The notes below the pieces were generated by a model, which saw only the letters and a program-made list of their open reading frames with translations, did no database searches and was not told the origin of the DNA. 64,000 nucleotides of DNA from Paenibacillus sp. FSL H8-0548 (GTDB taxonomy: Bacteria > Bacillota > Bacilli > Paenibacillales > Paenibacillaceae): contig NZ_CP152049.1 in assembly GCF_038630985.1 (NCBI RefSeq), forward strand, positions 3,615,501-3,679,500, given 5' to 3'. Shown one piece after another: positions 17,830 through 26,800 of the stretch (within the stretch, counting starts at the first letter, position 1; every line of letters begins with the position of its first letter). The position numbers and the translations under genes were made by a program.

Positions 17830-18654
17830 ATGGAAATGAAAGAATCCACTCCAACGAGCAAAAAAAACTGGATTGCGATTGTAGGGATATTGGCGGCCAT
17901 ATTTATTGGTCTTGCTGTCATGCTTTATTTGATGATTATTGCGCTTGGCAACCGCTCGGCGGCGAATACGTTGAAGCTGGAGCAAACACTCCACTATACT
18001 TATTTTACTAAAGCCTCTTCAAACGGCATGAAGCTCCATGTGCTGGAGACGAAGCCTGCTTATGTAACTCTAGAAACGATTAATAATAACGTTACCTTGT
18101 CAGGGAAGGTTGGCATTAATGGTGGATTTTTTTATGGAAATCAGCTGCTCAGCATCGGCATGGTAAATAGTCTTCCGGTTAACAGGGATATTGGCAACTT
18201 TGGCATCGGGGATGAGAACGTAAAATATGCACGCGGGACGCTCGTTTGGGATGGGGCAGCGGATGAATTAAGCGTTCAGGTTGCCAGCAAAGCATCAGAG
18301 CTGAAGGTAAAGGACCATACTCGATTTTGGGCACAGGGAGGCATCAGCATGAGTCTTGGCAAGGACGAGGCTTGGGCTCAGCAGGCCAAAAAGGAAAATG
18401 CGCCTTTCTCAGAGGAAGAGCGACTTCGCTCAGCTGCGGTATATGACCTCTCGGGTACCTTGTATCTTATCGTAAGTGAGACAAAAGGTTCATTAGCTCT
18501 GTTTCGTGAGGCAATTGTTAATAGTATTGGTGACGGTAAGCTTGTTGATGGTATATTTCTTGATGGTGACGGCTCCTCACAGCTATTCAGCAAAGAGGCA
18601 GCCTTGCCTGGTGATAATCGGCCCGTAGTACAAATGCTGCGCATTGTAAAATAA
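17830..18654 (+). CDS. Membrane-anchored phosphodiester glycosidase-like (NAGPA domain) protein
   Basis: The 274-residue protein has an N-terminal membrane anchor (about residues 14-40) and an extracytoplasmic NAGPA-type domain (PF09992-like). Family marks are GINGGFF near 100 and the C-terminal FLDGDGSSQLF. Proteins of this family cleave GlcNAc-1-phosphodiester bonds in the human uncovering enzyme and occur widely in Bacillales as cell-surface proteins of unknown substrate. It starts 25 bp after corA and ends 28 bp before hrpB, so it is likely in the same run of transcription. Confidence 0.8.
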   Translation: MEMKESTPTSKKNWIAIVGILAAIFIGLAVMLYLMIIALGNRSAANTLKLEQTLHYTYFTKASSNGMKLHVLETKPAYVTLETINNNVTLSGKVGINGGFFYGNQLLSIGMVNSLPVNRDIGNFGIGDENVKYARGTLVWDGAADELSVQVASKASELKVKDHTRFWAQGGISMSLGKDEAWAQQAKKENAPFSEEERLRSAAVYDLSGTLYLIVSETKGSLALFREAIVNSIGDGKLVDGIFLDGDGSSQLFSKEAALPGDNRPVVQMLRIVK

Positions 18655-18682
18655 GTAGGGGAAAAGTGAAGGGGAAATCTGC

Positions 18683-21205
18683 ATGAATCCATTGCAATTG
18701 CCGATTGATGCGGTGTTGCCTGAGCTGCTGGCGTCTCTGGTCAGCGGTACAAATGCCGTATTGGTAGCTGAGCCGGGAGCGGGAAAGACGACGCGCGTAC
18801 CGCTTGCGCTGCTCGATCAGCCATGGCTTGCCGGCAAAAAAATTATAATGCTGGAGCCGCGCAGACTTGCTGCACGCTCCGCTGCACAATTTATGGCGAA
18901 GTCACTAGGCGAGCGGACAGGTGAAACCGTTGGCTACCGTGTCCGATTGGATTCACGTGTGAGCTCGCGTACTCGCATTGAGGTCATTACGGAGGGGGTA
19001 CTCACCCGAATGCTGCAAGAGGATCCAGCGCTTGAGCAGGTGGGAGCTATTTTGTTTGACGAGTTCCATGAGCGGCATTTGCACGGCGATCTTGGCTTAA
19101 CGCTTTGTTTACAGTCGCAGCAGCTGCTGCGCGAGGATCTGCGCCTTGTCGTCATGTCGGCAACGCTTGCTTCGGGGCCGGTTGCCGAGCTGCTGGGCGA
19201 TGCTCCGGTTATTCGCAGTGAAGGCAGAGTGTTTCCCGTAGCAACATATTACGCGAAAGCTAAGCACACAGGGCCGGTGGAGTCCCATATGGTACAAACA
19301 ATTGCTGCGGCGCTGCGGGCGCATGAGGGCGATGTGCTTGCCTTCCTGCCGGGCGTTGCCGAGATACGGCGAACGGCGAGAGGTTTAGCGGAAGCAGCGC
19401 TTCCAGCAAATATTCGTATTGAGGAGCTGCATGGCGGCTTGCCGCTGGAGAAGCAGGATGCGGCTGTAGCTCCCTGCCGCTCTGGCGAGAGGAAAATTGT
19501 GCTAGCTACTTCAATAGCGGAGTCGAGCTTGACGGTTGAAGGCGTTATGATTGTCGTTGACTGCGGGTTAATGCGTATACCTCGTTTCTCTCCGAGAACT
19601 GGAATGACTCGGCTGGAGACAGTAGCCGTATCCGCTGCATCCGCAAATCAGCGGCGCGGCAGAGCAGGACGTTTAGCGCCGGGCTGCTGCTACAGGCTCT
19701 GGACAGAGTCTGAGCAGCACTTTTTGCCTGAGCAAAGCACTCCTGAAATTCTTGAAGCAGACCTAGCTTCTCTTACACTAGAACTGGCGGTATGGGGGAT
19801 TCAAGATCCGCTGGAGCTTAGCTGGCTGACCCCGCCTCCAGCTGCAGCATATGAACAAGCGAGCGCATTACTACGGCAATTAAATGCGATCAATGTCGAA
19901 GGAAAGCCGACAGCCGAAGGGCTGCAAATGGCGAAGCTAGGACTGCACCCTCGTCTTGGCGCGATGATTCTAAAGGCATCCGAGCAAGGATCGCTGCAAG
20001 AGGCTTGCCATTTGGCTGCGCTGTTAACGGAAAGGGATCTGCTTCCACAGGAGAGAAATGTTGATATGCAGCTACGGCTGGATCTTTTCTATCAGCTAAC
20101 TGGAAGAAACCATCAGGCTCATCAAAGTAATCAAAGCCGGCAGCTCGACATTCAAGCTGCATTTCGAATAAGTGCTCAAGCGGAGCAATGGGAACGATTG
20201 GTTGCGCAAGAGAGTAAAAGCCAATCACAAAGGAAAGAACCACTTCCGCTTGGTGTTCTTTTGGCTTATGCATATCCAGATCGGATTGCTCAAAGACGCA
20301 GCGACGGCCGGCATTTATTAGCAAATGGAAGAGGCGCAGTGCTGCCTGAGCTCCAGCCATTATCCAGATCAGCGTTTCTTGCAGCCTGTGAGCTTGATGA
20401 TGCTGGAGCTGAGAGCCGAATACGGCTTGCCGCGGAGCTAAGCTTAGAAGAGTTAAACACCTATCTAGGCTCCTATCTCTCTACAGAAAACGTGGTAGAG
20501 TGGGAACCGTCTGCTCAAGCTGTGCGAGCGAGAAAACGAGTTCGATTAGGCAGCATTGTGCTGAAAGAATCTATACTACAACAGCCAGATGAAGAGCAAG
20601 TGGCTGCCGCCTTGCTGATGGCCATTAGACAAGCAGGCTTCACCATGCTTCCAATGAGCAGGCAGGCGCAGCAGATGAAGGCTCGCATGAAGCTGATGTC
20701 ACTTGCCGGTGAGGATTGGCCTAATGCCTCTGACGAAGCTCTGCTGAACACGCTCGAAGATTGGCTCGAGCCGCATATTTATGGAATGCGAAGCCGCTCG
20801 GATCTACAGAAGCTGCCGATGGTGCAACTGCTGGAAGGAAGACTCAGCTGGAAGCAGAAGCAGGAGCTGGACGAGCAGGTGCCAACACATATCGTTGTTC
20901 CAAGCGGTTCACGCATACCAGTAGACTATAGTGACCCGGAGTCGCCAGTGCTTGCTGTTCGATTGCAGGAGCTGTTTGGCATGAAGGATACGCCTAGACT
21001 AGCGAGAGGCAAGCTTCCCGTAACTTTGCATTTATTGTCGCCTTCACAGCGTCCTGTTCAAGTAACGCGGGATCTCAGAAGCTTTTGGGAGAATGCCTAT
21101 TTCGAGGTGAAGAAGGATTTAAAGGGTAGATACCCGAAGCATTCCTGGCCGGATGATCCTTATGCGGCAATGCCAACGAATCGGACGAAGCCCAGACAAG
21201 GTTGA
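18683..21205 (+). CDS. hrpB: DEAH-box ATP-dependent helicase HrpB
   Basis: A cytoplasmic RNA-helicase-like protein of 840 residues. Motif I GAGKTT is at 32-37, motif Ia EPRRLAARSAA follows, motif II is DEFH (DEFHERHL, about 126), motif III SATL, and motif VI NQRRGRAGRLAPG. The helicase core is followed by HA2 and an HrpB C-terminal domain with LPVTLHLLSPSQRPVQVTRDLRSFW. Length is typical. RNA substrate and biological role of HrpB remain poorly known. The gene is followed directly by the 98-bp repeat array. Confidence 0.93.
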   Translation: MNPLQLPIDAVLPELLASLVSGTNAVLVAEPGAGKTTRVPLALLDQPWLAGKKIIMLEPRRLAARSAAQFMAKSLGERTGETVGYRVRLDSRVSSRTRIEVITEGVLTRMLQEDPALEQVGAILFDEFHERHLHGDLGLTLCLQSQQLLREDLRLVVMSATLASGPVAELLGDAPVIRSEGRVFPVATYYAKAKHTGPVESHMVQTIAAALRAHEGDVLAFLPGVAEIRRTARGLAEAALPANIRIEELHGGLPLEKQDAAVAPCRSGERKIVLATSIAESSLTVEGVMIVVDCGLMRIPRFSPRTGMTRLETVAVSAASANQRRGRAGRLAPGCCYRLWTESEQHFLPEQSTPEILEADLASLTLELAVWGIQDPLELSWLTPPPAAAYEQASALLRQLNAINVEGKPTAEGLQMAKLGLHPRLGAMILKASEQGSLQEACHLAALLTERDLLPQERNVDMQLRLDLFYQLTGRNHQAHQSNQSRQLDIQAAFRISAQAEQWERLVAQESKSQSQRKEPLPLGVLLAYAYPDRIAQRRSDGRHLLANGRGAVLPELQPLSRSAFLAACELDDAGAESRIRLAAELSLEELNTYLGSYLSTENVVEWEPSAQAVRARKRVRLGSIVLKESILQQPDEEQVAAALLMAIRQAGFTMLPMSRQAQQMKARMKLMSLAGEDWPNASDEALLNTLEDWLEPHIYGMRSRSDLQKLPMVQLLEGRLSWKQKQELDEQVPTHIVVPSGSRIPVDYSDPESPVLAVRLQELFGMKDTPRLARGKLPVTLHLLSPSQRPVQVTRDLRSFWENAYFEVKKDLKGRYPKHSWPDDPYAAMPTNRTKPRQG

Positions 21206-21210
21206 TTTTT

Positions 21211-21453
21211 TGAAACGCGCCACCGCCATAAGGATGGCGACAGCCGTTTCACCTTGAAATATAGGAAAGTATATCATTTCGCTATACTTTCTCTATATTT
21301 CTCCGGAATGAAACGCGCCACCGCCATAAGGATGGCGACAGCCGTTTCACCTTGAAATATAGGAAAGTATATCATTTCGCTATACTTTCTCTATATTTCT
21401 CCGGAATGAAACGCGCCACCGCCATAGGGACGGCGACAGCCGTTTCACCTTGA
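21211..21453. repeat. Tandem 98-bp repeat of two alternating hairpins (2.5 copies)
   Basis: Copies start at 21211, 21309 and 21407; the spacing is exactly 98 bp, and the first two copies appear identical. Hairpin A is GAAACG...CGCCAT AAGG ATGGCG...CGTTTC. Hairpin B is GAAATATAGGAAAGTATA paired with TATACTTTCTCTATATTTC. The order is A-B-A-B-A. The last A carries ATAGGGACGG instead of ATAAGGATGG, so the arm tips differ while the CGCC/GGCG pairing is kept. It lies between hrpB and a DUF1294 gene. It encodes no open frame that I would support. Confidence 0.92.
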
Positions 21454-21489
21454 TCCGCACCATACATGTTCTAACTAAATGTAGAGAGG

Positions 21490-21795
21490 GTGTGCTTTAA
21501 TATTACTACATTATATCTATTAATTATTTATGTTCTTCTTATTAATGTCTATACGTTTGCGATCATGGGTTTAGATAAATCGAGAGCCAAAAAGCATCGT
21601 CAGCGTATATCCGAAAACAGATTATTTACCCTTAGCGCCATCGGCGGAGCTGGAGGGACATGGCTTGCGATGAAGGCATGGCGTCATAAGACGAAGCACC
21701 GCTCCTTTACCGTCGGCATTCCCTTTTTGTTTGGTTTAAATTTGCTGCTGCTAATTGGCGCATTGTGGCTTATTGGAATAACTGCAAACTCTTAA
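21490..21795 (+). CDS. DUF1294 family membrane protein
   Basis: A 101-residue protein with two or more membrane helices and the DUF1294 core MGLDKSRAKKHRQRISE, then IGGAGGTWLAMKAWRHKTKH. The function of the family is unknown. The start is uncertain: the GTG at 21490 overlaps the GAGAGGG ribosome-binding site, while an ATT codon at 21502 would be better spaced and match the usual N-terminus. A terminator follows directly. Confidence 0.8.
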   Translation: MCFNITTLYLLIIYVLLINVYTFAIMGLDKSRAKKHRQRISENRLFTLSAIGGAGGTWLAMKAWRHKTKHRSFTVGIPFLFGLNLLLLIGALWLIGITANS

Positions 21796-21802
21796 TTGCT
21801 TT

Positions 21803-21844
21803 GAGAAGCTGTCCTATGTTATATTGGGGCTTCTCTTTTTTTTT
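21803..21844 (+). terminator. Rho-independent terminator after the DUF1294 gene
   Basis: GAGAAGC at 21803-21809 pairs with GCTTCTC at 21829-21835, followed by a run of nine T. The loop is long and A/T-rich. Confidence 0.75.
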
Positions 21845-21875
21845 CTAGCACATCAAAACTTAGGAGGTAACTGAC

Positions 21876-23960
21876 TTGACAGTTCAAAGTGCCTATCAAG
21901 AGGAGCAGGATCGGTTAACGGAAGCATTGCATGACATTATGAGACAGCTGCAAGAGATCGGCCCACGCTATAAGGGCGATGATTTTACGGAGCAAATGCT
22001 CGATCTACAGCAAGAGGAACGGCGACTAAGGCTTGAAATATCTAAGCGTGAGCCTTATTTTGGCCGTATTGATTTTCAAGAGCTGCCCGCAGAAGGGCAG
22101 AAACCATTATATATTGGCAAAGCAGGCGTAGCCAAGCAAGACAGCAACGAGCTTCTCGTTATTGACTGGCGTGCGCCGGCAGCAAGCGTATTTTATTCCT
22201 TTACTGGCGGCGATGCGCCTGCTTCCTATGAATCGCCTGATGGGGAAATCGAAGGCTACGTTCATTTAAAACGGAATTTCGTGATTCGTCAGGGCGAGAT
22301 CGTTCGCTTGGTGGATAGCTATGTGCGAGGCCAGGAGGAAGGCAACGTTACCGACGAATTTCTGTTATATCGTCTAGGCGAGAACAAGGACAACAAGCTG
22401 CGGGACATCGTATCGACGATTCAAGGCGAGCAGGATAGAATTATTCGTGCGGATCGAAATAAAGCTTTGTTTATACAGGGAGTAGCAGGCAGCGGTAAAA
22501 CAACGGTTGCGCTGCATCGCCTTGCTTTCTTGCTCTATCAGTACGCTGACCGCATGCGGGCGGAGCGCATGATTATTTTTGCGCCAAACCGAATGTTTCT
22601 CGACTACATATCCGGCGTATTGCCCGAGCTTGGCGTTGGTGATATTCAACAGACAACTTTCAGCGACTGGTCGCTTGAGCTGCTGGAAAAAACGATAATG
22701 ATAACTGATCCAGCAGATACGATGGCGTATTGGTTTGAGGAGCGTAGGACGGCAGATGAAATCGAGCATGCGTCAGGCCGGTTTAAAGGGAATTTAGCGT
22801 TTAAAGCTCTCGTTGATGAACGAATGGTTGATTTTGAACAAAGAATCATGCCAACGACTCCATTTATTCCAATCGATGGCCTTGAGCTGTCGCCAGCGCA
22901 AATGCGCGAATGGTATGACACCGATTACGGTGAGGAAACCTTGATGAAGAAGCGCGATCGATTAGTGAGCCGTATTCGCCGCTGGTTTGAGTCTGAGCTG
23001 AAAATGAAGGGTATCGCGGATAAGAAGGTGCGTGCGAAGGCGCTCACAAGATTTAATAGCTATACGAAGAAAATTCCAGCCTATACGTCTGTCCAGCTCT
23101 ATGCCTCTTTATTCAGCGGGAAGCAGCTCGTAAGCAGCATACCTAAGCCTATTGCTGCTGCAACAGCTGCAAGATTGAAAAAAGGGTTGGCTGCTGCTGA
23201 GGATTTGGCGCCGCTTGCTTATATCCAGCTTCAATTATTCGGGTTGCCGAAGCAGGCGTTTGATCACATTGTCATCGATGAGGCGCAGGACTATTCCCCA
23301 TTCCAGCTTGAAGTGCTTCGACTATGTCAGCGAACAGCTTCAATGACGGTGCTGGGAGATTTGCAGCAAGGAATTCATGCCTATGCAGGGGTACGAAGCT
23401 GGGAAGAGCTCACGGCATTGTTCGAGCAAGAGCAAATAGGCTTCTACGAGCTAAACCGAAGCTATCGGTCAACGATGGAAATTATCGAATTTGCCAACAA
23501 AATATTAGGAAGCATGACAGGCGGCGTTAAGCCGGCAGTCCCTGTATTCCGCAGTGGCGATGAAGTATTTACTGAAAGCGTAGCTCAGCAAAGCTGGCTC
23601 TCCTCTATCGAAGCAACAGTTCGCGAATGGCAAGCAAAAGGCGAATATGAAACCATTTCTGTAATTGGTCGGACAGCGCTTGAATGTGATGAAATTTATG
23701 AGCATCTGGTTGCACAAGGGTTGGATGCTTCGCTTGTCCAAAGCAAGCAGCCTGCGTATGGCGGCGGGTTGTCAGTCGTTCCAGTCTATTTATCTAAAGG
23801 TCTTGAATTTGATGCTGTGCTCGTTGCTGACTGCGGTGAGGATGCTTATACAGCGCTTGATGCGAAGCTGCTATATGTCGGCTGTACGCGTGCACTTCAT
23901 AAGCTAAAGCTTTTCTACAGAGGCAATCTTACAACGCTGTTAGCCGATAAGGATGAATAG
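21876..23960 (+). CDS. helD: HelD-type UvrD/Rep-like ATPase
   Basis: HelD binds RNA polymerase in Gram-positive bacteria and recycles stalled or post-termination complexes. The 694 residues carry an N-terminal coiled-coil (residues ~1-60) and a KRNFVIRQGEI linker. They also show Walker A GVAGSGKTT from about 202, Walker B VIDEAQDYSPFQ (D468-E469), and the C-terminal helicase motifs YRSTMEIIEFAN and LSKGLEFDAVLV. The TTG start is 9 nt after AGGAGGT. Comparison with true UvrD helicases favours HelD because of the N-terminal coiled-coil and absence of UvrD insertions. Confidence 0.88.
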   Translation: MTVQSAYQEEQDRLTEALHDIMRQLQEIGPRYKGDDFTEQMLDLQQEERRLRLEISKREPYFGRIDFQELPAEGQKPLYIGKAGVAKQDSNELLVIDWRAPAASVFYSFTGGDAPASYESPDGEIEGYVHLKRNFVIRQGEIVRLVDSYVRGQEEGNVTDEFLLYRLGENKDNKLRDIVSTIQGEQDRIIRADRNKALFIQGVAGSGKTTVALHRLAFLLYQYADRMRAERMIIFAPNRMFLDYISGVLPELGVGDIQQTTFSDWSLELLEKTIMITDPADTMAYWFEERRTADEIEHASGRFKGNLAFKALVDERMVDFEQRIMPTTPFIPIDGLELSPAQMREWYDTDYGEETLMKKRDRLVSRIRRWFESELKMKGIADKKVRAKALTRFNSYTKKIPAYTSVQLYASLFSGKQLVSSIPKPIAAATAARLKKGLAAAEDLAPLAYIQLQLFGLPKQAFDHIVIDEAQDYSPFQLEVLRLCQRTASMTVLGDLQQGIHAYAGVRSWEELTALFEQEQIGFYELNRSYRSTMEIIEFANKILGSMTGGVKPAVPVFRSGDEVFTESVAQQSWLSSIEATVREWQAKGEYETISVIGRTALECDEIYEHLVAQGLDASLVQSKQPAYGGGLSVVPVYLSKGLEFDAVLVADCGEDAYTALDAKLLYVGCTRALHKLKLFYRGNLTTLLADKDE

Positions 23961-24052
23961 CGTTATAATAGAGAGCAGTAAAGCAGAACCGTGGTTATTT
24001 ATAGTGTGAATAGTTATAAGCTGGTTTAGATGTTTCCTGTCACTAGCTCTTG

Positions 24053-24077
24053 GACCGCTGCGGCTATCGCGGCGGTC
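24053..24077. other. GC-rich hairpin downstream of helD
   Basis: GACCGCTGCG at 24053-24062 pairs with CGCGGCGGTC at 24068-24077 (one G-U), loop GCTAT. The next bases are ATTGCTGTTT, without a proper T run, so a weak terminator is possible. Confidence 0.5.
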
Positions 24078-24151
24078 ATTGCTGTTTATGAGATGATAAA
24101 TAAAGCAATCATGTGAACAACGAATCGAGTTGCGGCTTGTGAGCGTATTAT

Positions 24152-25015
24152 ATGTTTAGAAGGAGTGTGGTGGCTTTGCGGCCTGACATCGATACGGATG
24201 AGCAATTGCAAGCAGCTTTGCAGGAAATTGCGGCTTGGGAACGTGACCAAAAGGATATATGGTTTTGGGAGAAGCTTGGGCGCTTGCCATTCATGCTGCT
24301 CGACAAAGTAACGCCAAAGTTTATTCAGGAGAAGCTTGGACAAGCGGTTGACGAGATTGGCGGTTATATTCAAAATGGCGGCAAATATCTCATCTCGGAG
24401 CGCTCGGTCATCGAGCGATTACAACGGAATGCATATGGGGATGAAGAACTGACAATCGAGCGTATCGCTAACCTGCCGTTAGCTGTGATGAATGTTAGTG
24501 CTGAGCAATTGTCGTCAAGCCGCTCGAAGCTAGCGACGCTGCAGGGAGCGACTACAGGCATTGGCGGTATTTTTACGCTTGCTGTTGATATACCGGCGAT
24601 TTTGGGGCTGTCTCTCAAAATCATTCAGGAAATCGCGATTTGTTATGGCTTTGATCCAGCGCATAAGGAAGAACGTGTATTTGCGGTTAAGGTCATGCAA
24701 TTCGCCTCTTCGGATATCGTAGGGAAGCAGGCGATTCTTGAGGAGCTAAGCTCTTATGACCAATTGAGGAAAAGCAATCAAATGATGTCTCAGCTGCAGG
24801 GCTGGCGCGAGGTTGTAATGGTGTATCGTGACAATTTTGGTTGGAAAAAGCTATTTCAAATGATTCCGGTTGCGGGCATGCTGTTCGGAGCCTTTATTAA
24901 TCGAGGCATGTTGAACGATGTAGCAGAAGCAGCCACCATGCTATATAGAAAGCGAAGAGTGATATTAAAGCTTGCGGAGAATGAGGCGAATCATAATGGC
25001 AACGACAACGATTGA
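24152..25015 (+). CDS. EcsC family protein
   Basis: A 287-residue protein of the EcsC (PF12787-like) family. It has a hydrophobic central region (FTLAVDIPAILGLSLKIIQEIAICYGFD, shown here only by its first and last parts: GGIFTLAVDIPA and EIAICYGFDP) and a C-terminal hydrophobic stretch PVAGMLFGAFINRGML. EcsC of Bacillus lies with EcsAB, but no EcsAB is present here. It overlaps the NOS gene by 20 bp, so the two are likely co-translated. Function unknown. Confidence 0.85.
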   Translation: MFRRSVVALRPDIDTDEQLQAALQEIAAWERDQKDIWFWEKLGRLPFMLLDKVTPKFIQEKLGQAVDEIGGYIQNGGKYLISERSVIERLQRNAYGDEELTIERIANLPLAVMNVSAEQLSSSRSKLATLQGATTGIGGIFTLAVDIPAILGLSLKIIQEIAICYGFDPAHKEERVFAVKVMQFASSDIVGKQAILEELSSYDQLRKSNQMMSQLQGWREVVMVYRDNFGWKKLFQMIPVAGMLFGAFINRGMLNDVAEAATMLYRKRRVILKLAENEANHNGNDND

Positions 25016-26087
25016 AAAAATAGCAGAGCAAGCAGCCGCATTCTTAGGCGAAGCTTATTTTGAGCTGGGGAAAAGCGAAGAAGAGGCTAAACTTCGAATA
25101 GAAGAAGTAATGCTGCAAATTGAGCAGACAGGCAGTTATACGCACACCTACGATGAGCTGAAGCACGGTGCTAAGATGGCATGGCGAAATAATAATCGCT
25201 GTATCGGACGGTTGTTTTGGAATACGCTCGAAGTGTTCGATGCACGTGACATTCAGGATGAGCACGACGCAGCAAGCCGTATATTCCAACATATGAGCTT
25301 TGCTACGAATAACGGTCGAATTCGGCCGGCAATAACGGTTTTTCCTGCTAATCATGCTCCTAATCGAATCAGAATATGGAATCATCAGCTCGTTCGTTAT
25401 GCAGGCTATGACAAGGCAGAAGGGATAGTTGGCGATTCATCCTCCATCGCGTTCACTGCTGCATGTGAGAAGCTTGGCTGGACTAGCGAGGGAACAAGAT
25501 TCGACGTGCTGCCGCTTGTCATTCAAAGGGACGGTGAGGCGCCGCAGTGGTTCTCGCTGCCGCAAGAAACTGTTCTTACCGTACCTTTGTCCCATCCTGA
25601 GAATGAGGATTTTGAGAAATTGAAGCTGCAATGGTATGCTGTGCCATTTATAGCGGATATGGAGCTCGAAATTGGAGGCATTATCTATCATGCAGCTCCG
25701 TTTAATGGATGGTATATGGGGACTGAGATTGGTGCTAGAAATCTGTCGGATACTGATCGCTATAACCAGCTTCCTACAGTCGCGAAGCTGTTTCAATTTG
25801 ATACGACGACGAATACTTCTCTCTGGAAGGATCGTGCATTAATCGAGTTGAATATTGCCGTACTTCATTCATATAGGAAGCATGGCGTAAGCATTGTTGA
25901 TCATCATACAGCAGCAGAGCAATTTCTTCGATTCGAGAAGCAGGAGCAAGGTCACGGCAGAACGGTGACAGGCCGCTGGTCATGGCTCATCCCGCCAATG
26001 TCGCCGGCAACGACCGGCATATGGCATCGCAGCCTTGATGATACTGAGCGCTCGCCTGCGTATCGCTATCAGCCTGCACCGTATTAA
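24996..26087 (+). CDS. nos: Nitric oxide synthase oxygenase
   Basis: Bacterial NOS oxidises L-arginine to citrulline and NO using heme, tetrahydrofolate or tetrahydrobiopterin and an external reductase. The heme-ligand Cys is at about residue 69 in WRNNNRCIGRLFW. The NGRIRPAITVFP and NGWYMGTEIGARNL segments (substrate pocket) and RHGVSIVDHHTA-like heme contacts follow, and 363 residues is the normal oxygenase-only size. The ATG at 24996 is 9 nt after GAGG; a TTG at 24972 and an ATG at 24981 are upstream options. No reductase domain is fused. The pairing with EcsC by overlap is unexplained. Confidence 0.95.
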   Translation: MATTTIEKIAEQAAAFLGEAYFELGKSEEEAKLRIEEVMLQIEQTGSYTHTYDELKHGAKMAWRNNNRCIGRLFWNTLEVFDARDIQDEHDAASRIFQHMSFATNNGRIRPAITVFPANHAPNRIRIWNHQLVRYAGYDKAEGIVGDSSSIAFTAACEKLGWTSEGTRFDVLPLVIQRDGEAPQWFSLPQETVLTVPLSHPENEDFEKLKLQWYAVPFIADMELEIGGIIYHAAPFNGWYMGTEIGARNLSDTDRYNQLPTVAKLFQFDTTTNTSLWKDRALIELNIAVLHSYRKHGVSIVDHHTAAEQFLRFEKQEQGHGRTVTGRWSWLIPPMSPATTGIWHRSLDDTERSPAYRYQPAPY

Positions 26088-26239
26088 GGCAGTGATGTTG
26101 CTGAGCAAAGCGCTTCTTGGTGCAATTTAGAAGCTCTGTTCAGCTTGCGAAAGGCTTCCGGATAGGTTTTCCAGCTTTCTTCTGCACGAAGCGGGGAACA
26201 TGCGTAAATACAAACCAGTAACCGCATTCTTTGAAAATC

Positions 26240-26593
26240 AACACTTCTGATTTTTTAATCTTAATCCGCCAATGTAGCTCAGAGCACAGGAATAGGTCTA
26301 ACAAATAGACTTGTTCACAAACTTCCCACCAAATGGGCACATAATGCCTGCTCCGCAGTAAAATAAGTCTAATTTTTAGATTTAAATCCGCCAATTTAGT
26401 TCACATCGCAGGAATAGGTCTAATAAATAGACCTATTCACATGCGTTCTGACCAAATGGGCAAATAATGTCCGCTCCACGGTAAAATAAGTCTAATTTCT
26501 AGATTTAAATCTGCTAATTTAGCTCACAGCACAGGAATAGATCTAATAAATAGACCTATTCCCCCACGTTACCGCCCAATGGGCATATTTTCC
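26240..26593. repeat. Tandem ~122-bp repeat with hairpins (3 copies) in a 713-bp gene-free gap
   Basis: Three diverged copies (AATCCGCC marker at 26263 and 26385, AATCTGCT at 26508) have periods of 122 and 123 bp. Each carries a hairpin; in copy 2 AATAGGTCTA (26414-26423) pairs perfectly with TAGACCTATT (26429-26438). A second near-palindrome, TAAGTCTAATTTTTAGATTTA, starts copy 2 and 3. Copy 1 is degenerate at its 5' end. The rest of the gap 26088-26800 shows only A/T-rich sequence and the ribosome-binding site of the next gene at its end. Confidence 0.9.
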
Positions 26594-26800
26594 TATGACT
26601 CAATACTTGAATAATCAACACGCCTGCTTCCTTTGCTCATGCAGCGTTCGCGGAGGACGGCTCCATCGATCTTGGAAGGAAGCTAGAGCGAATATTAGTT
26701 CAACGCTATAACCGCACGAGGTTCTCACGGCTGATGTCACGAGGTGCCGAGGTGTGCTATTCTAAAGAGATGAAATTAGTCAGCTGGAGGAATAATAGAC

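Noticed and set aside
21211..21453. CRISPR array
   Set aside because: Spacers are not unique: the entire 98-bp unit repeats, each unit forms hairpins, and no cas genes are near.
26140..26394. 84-codon minus-strand frame in the 26-kb gap
   Set aside because: It runs through the ~122-bp repeats, has no ribosome-binding site that I trust, and matches no family.
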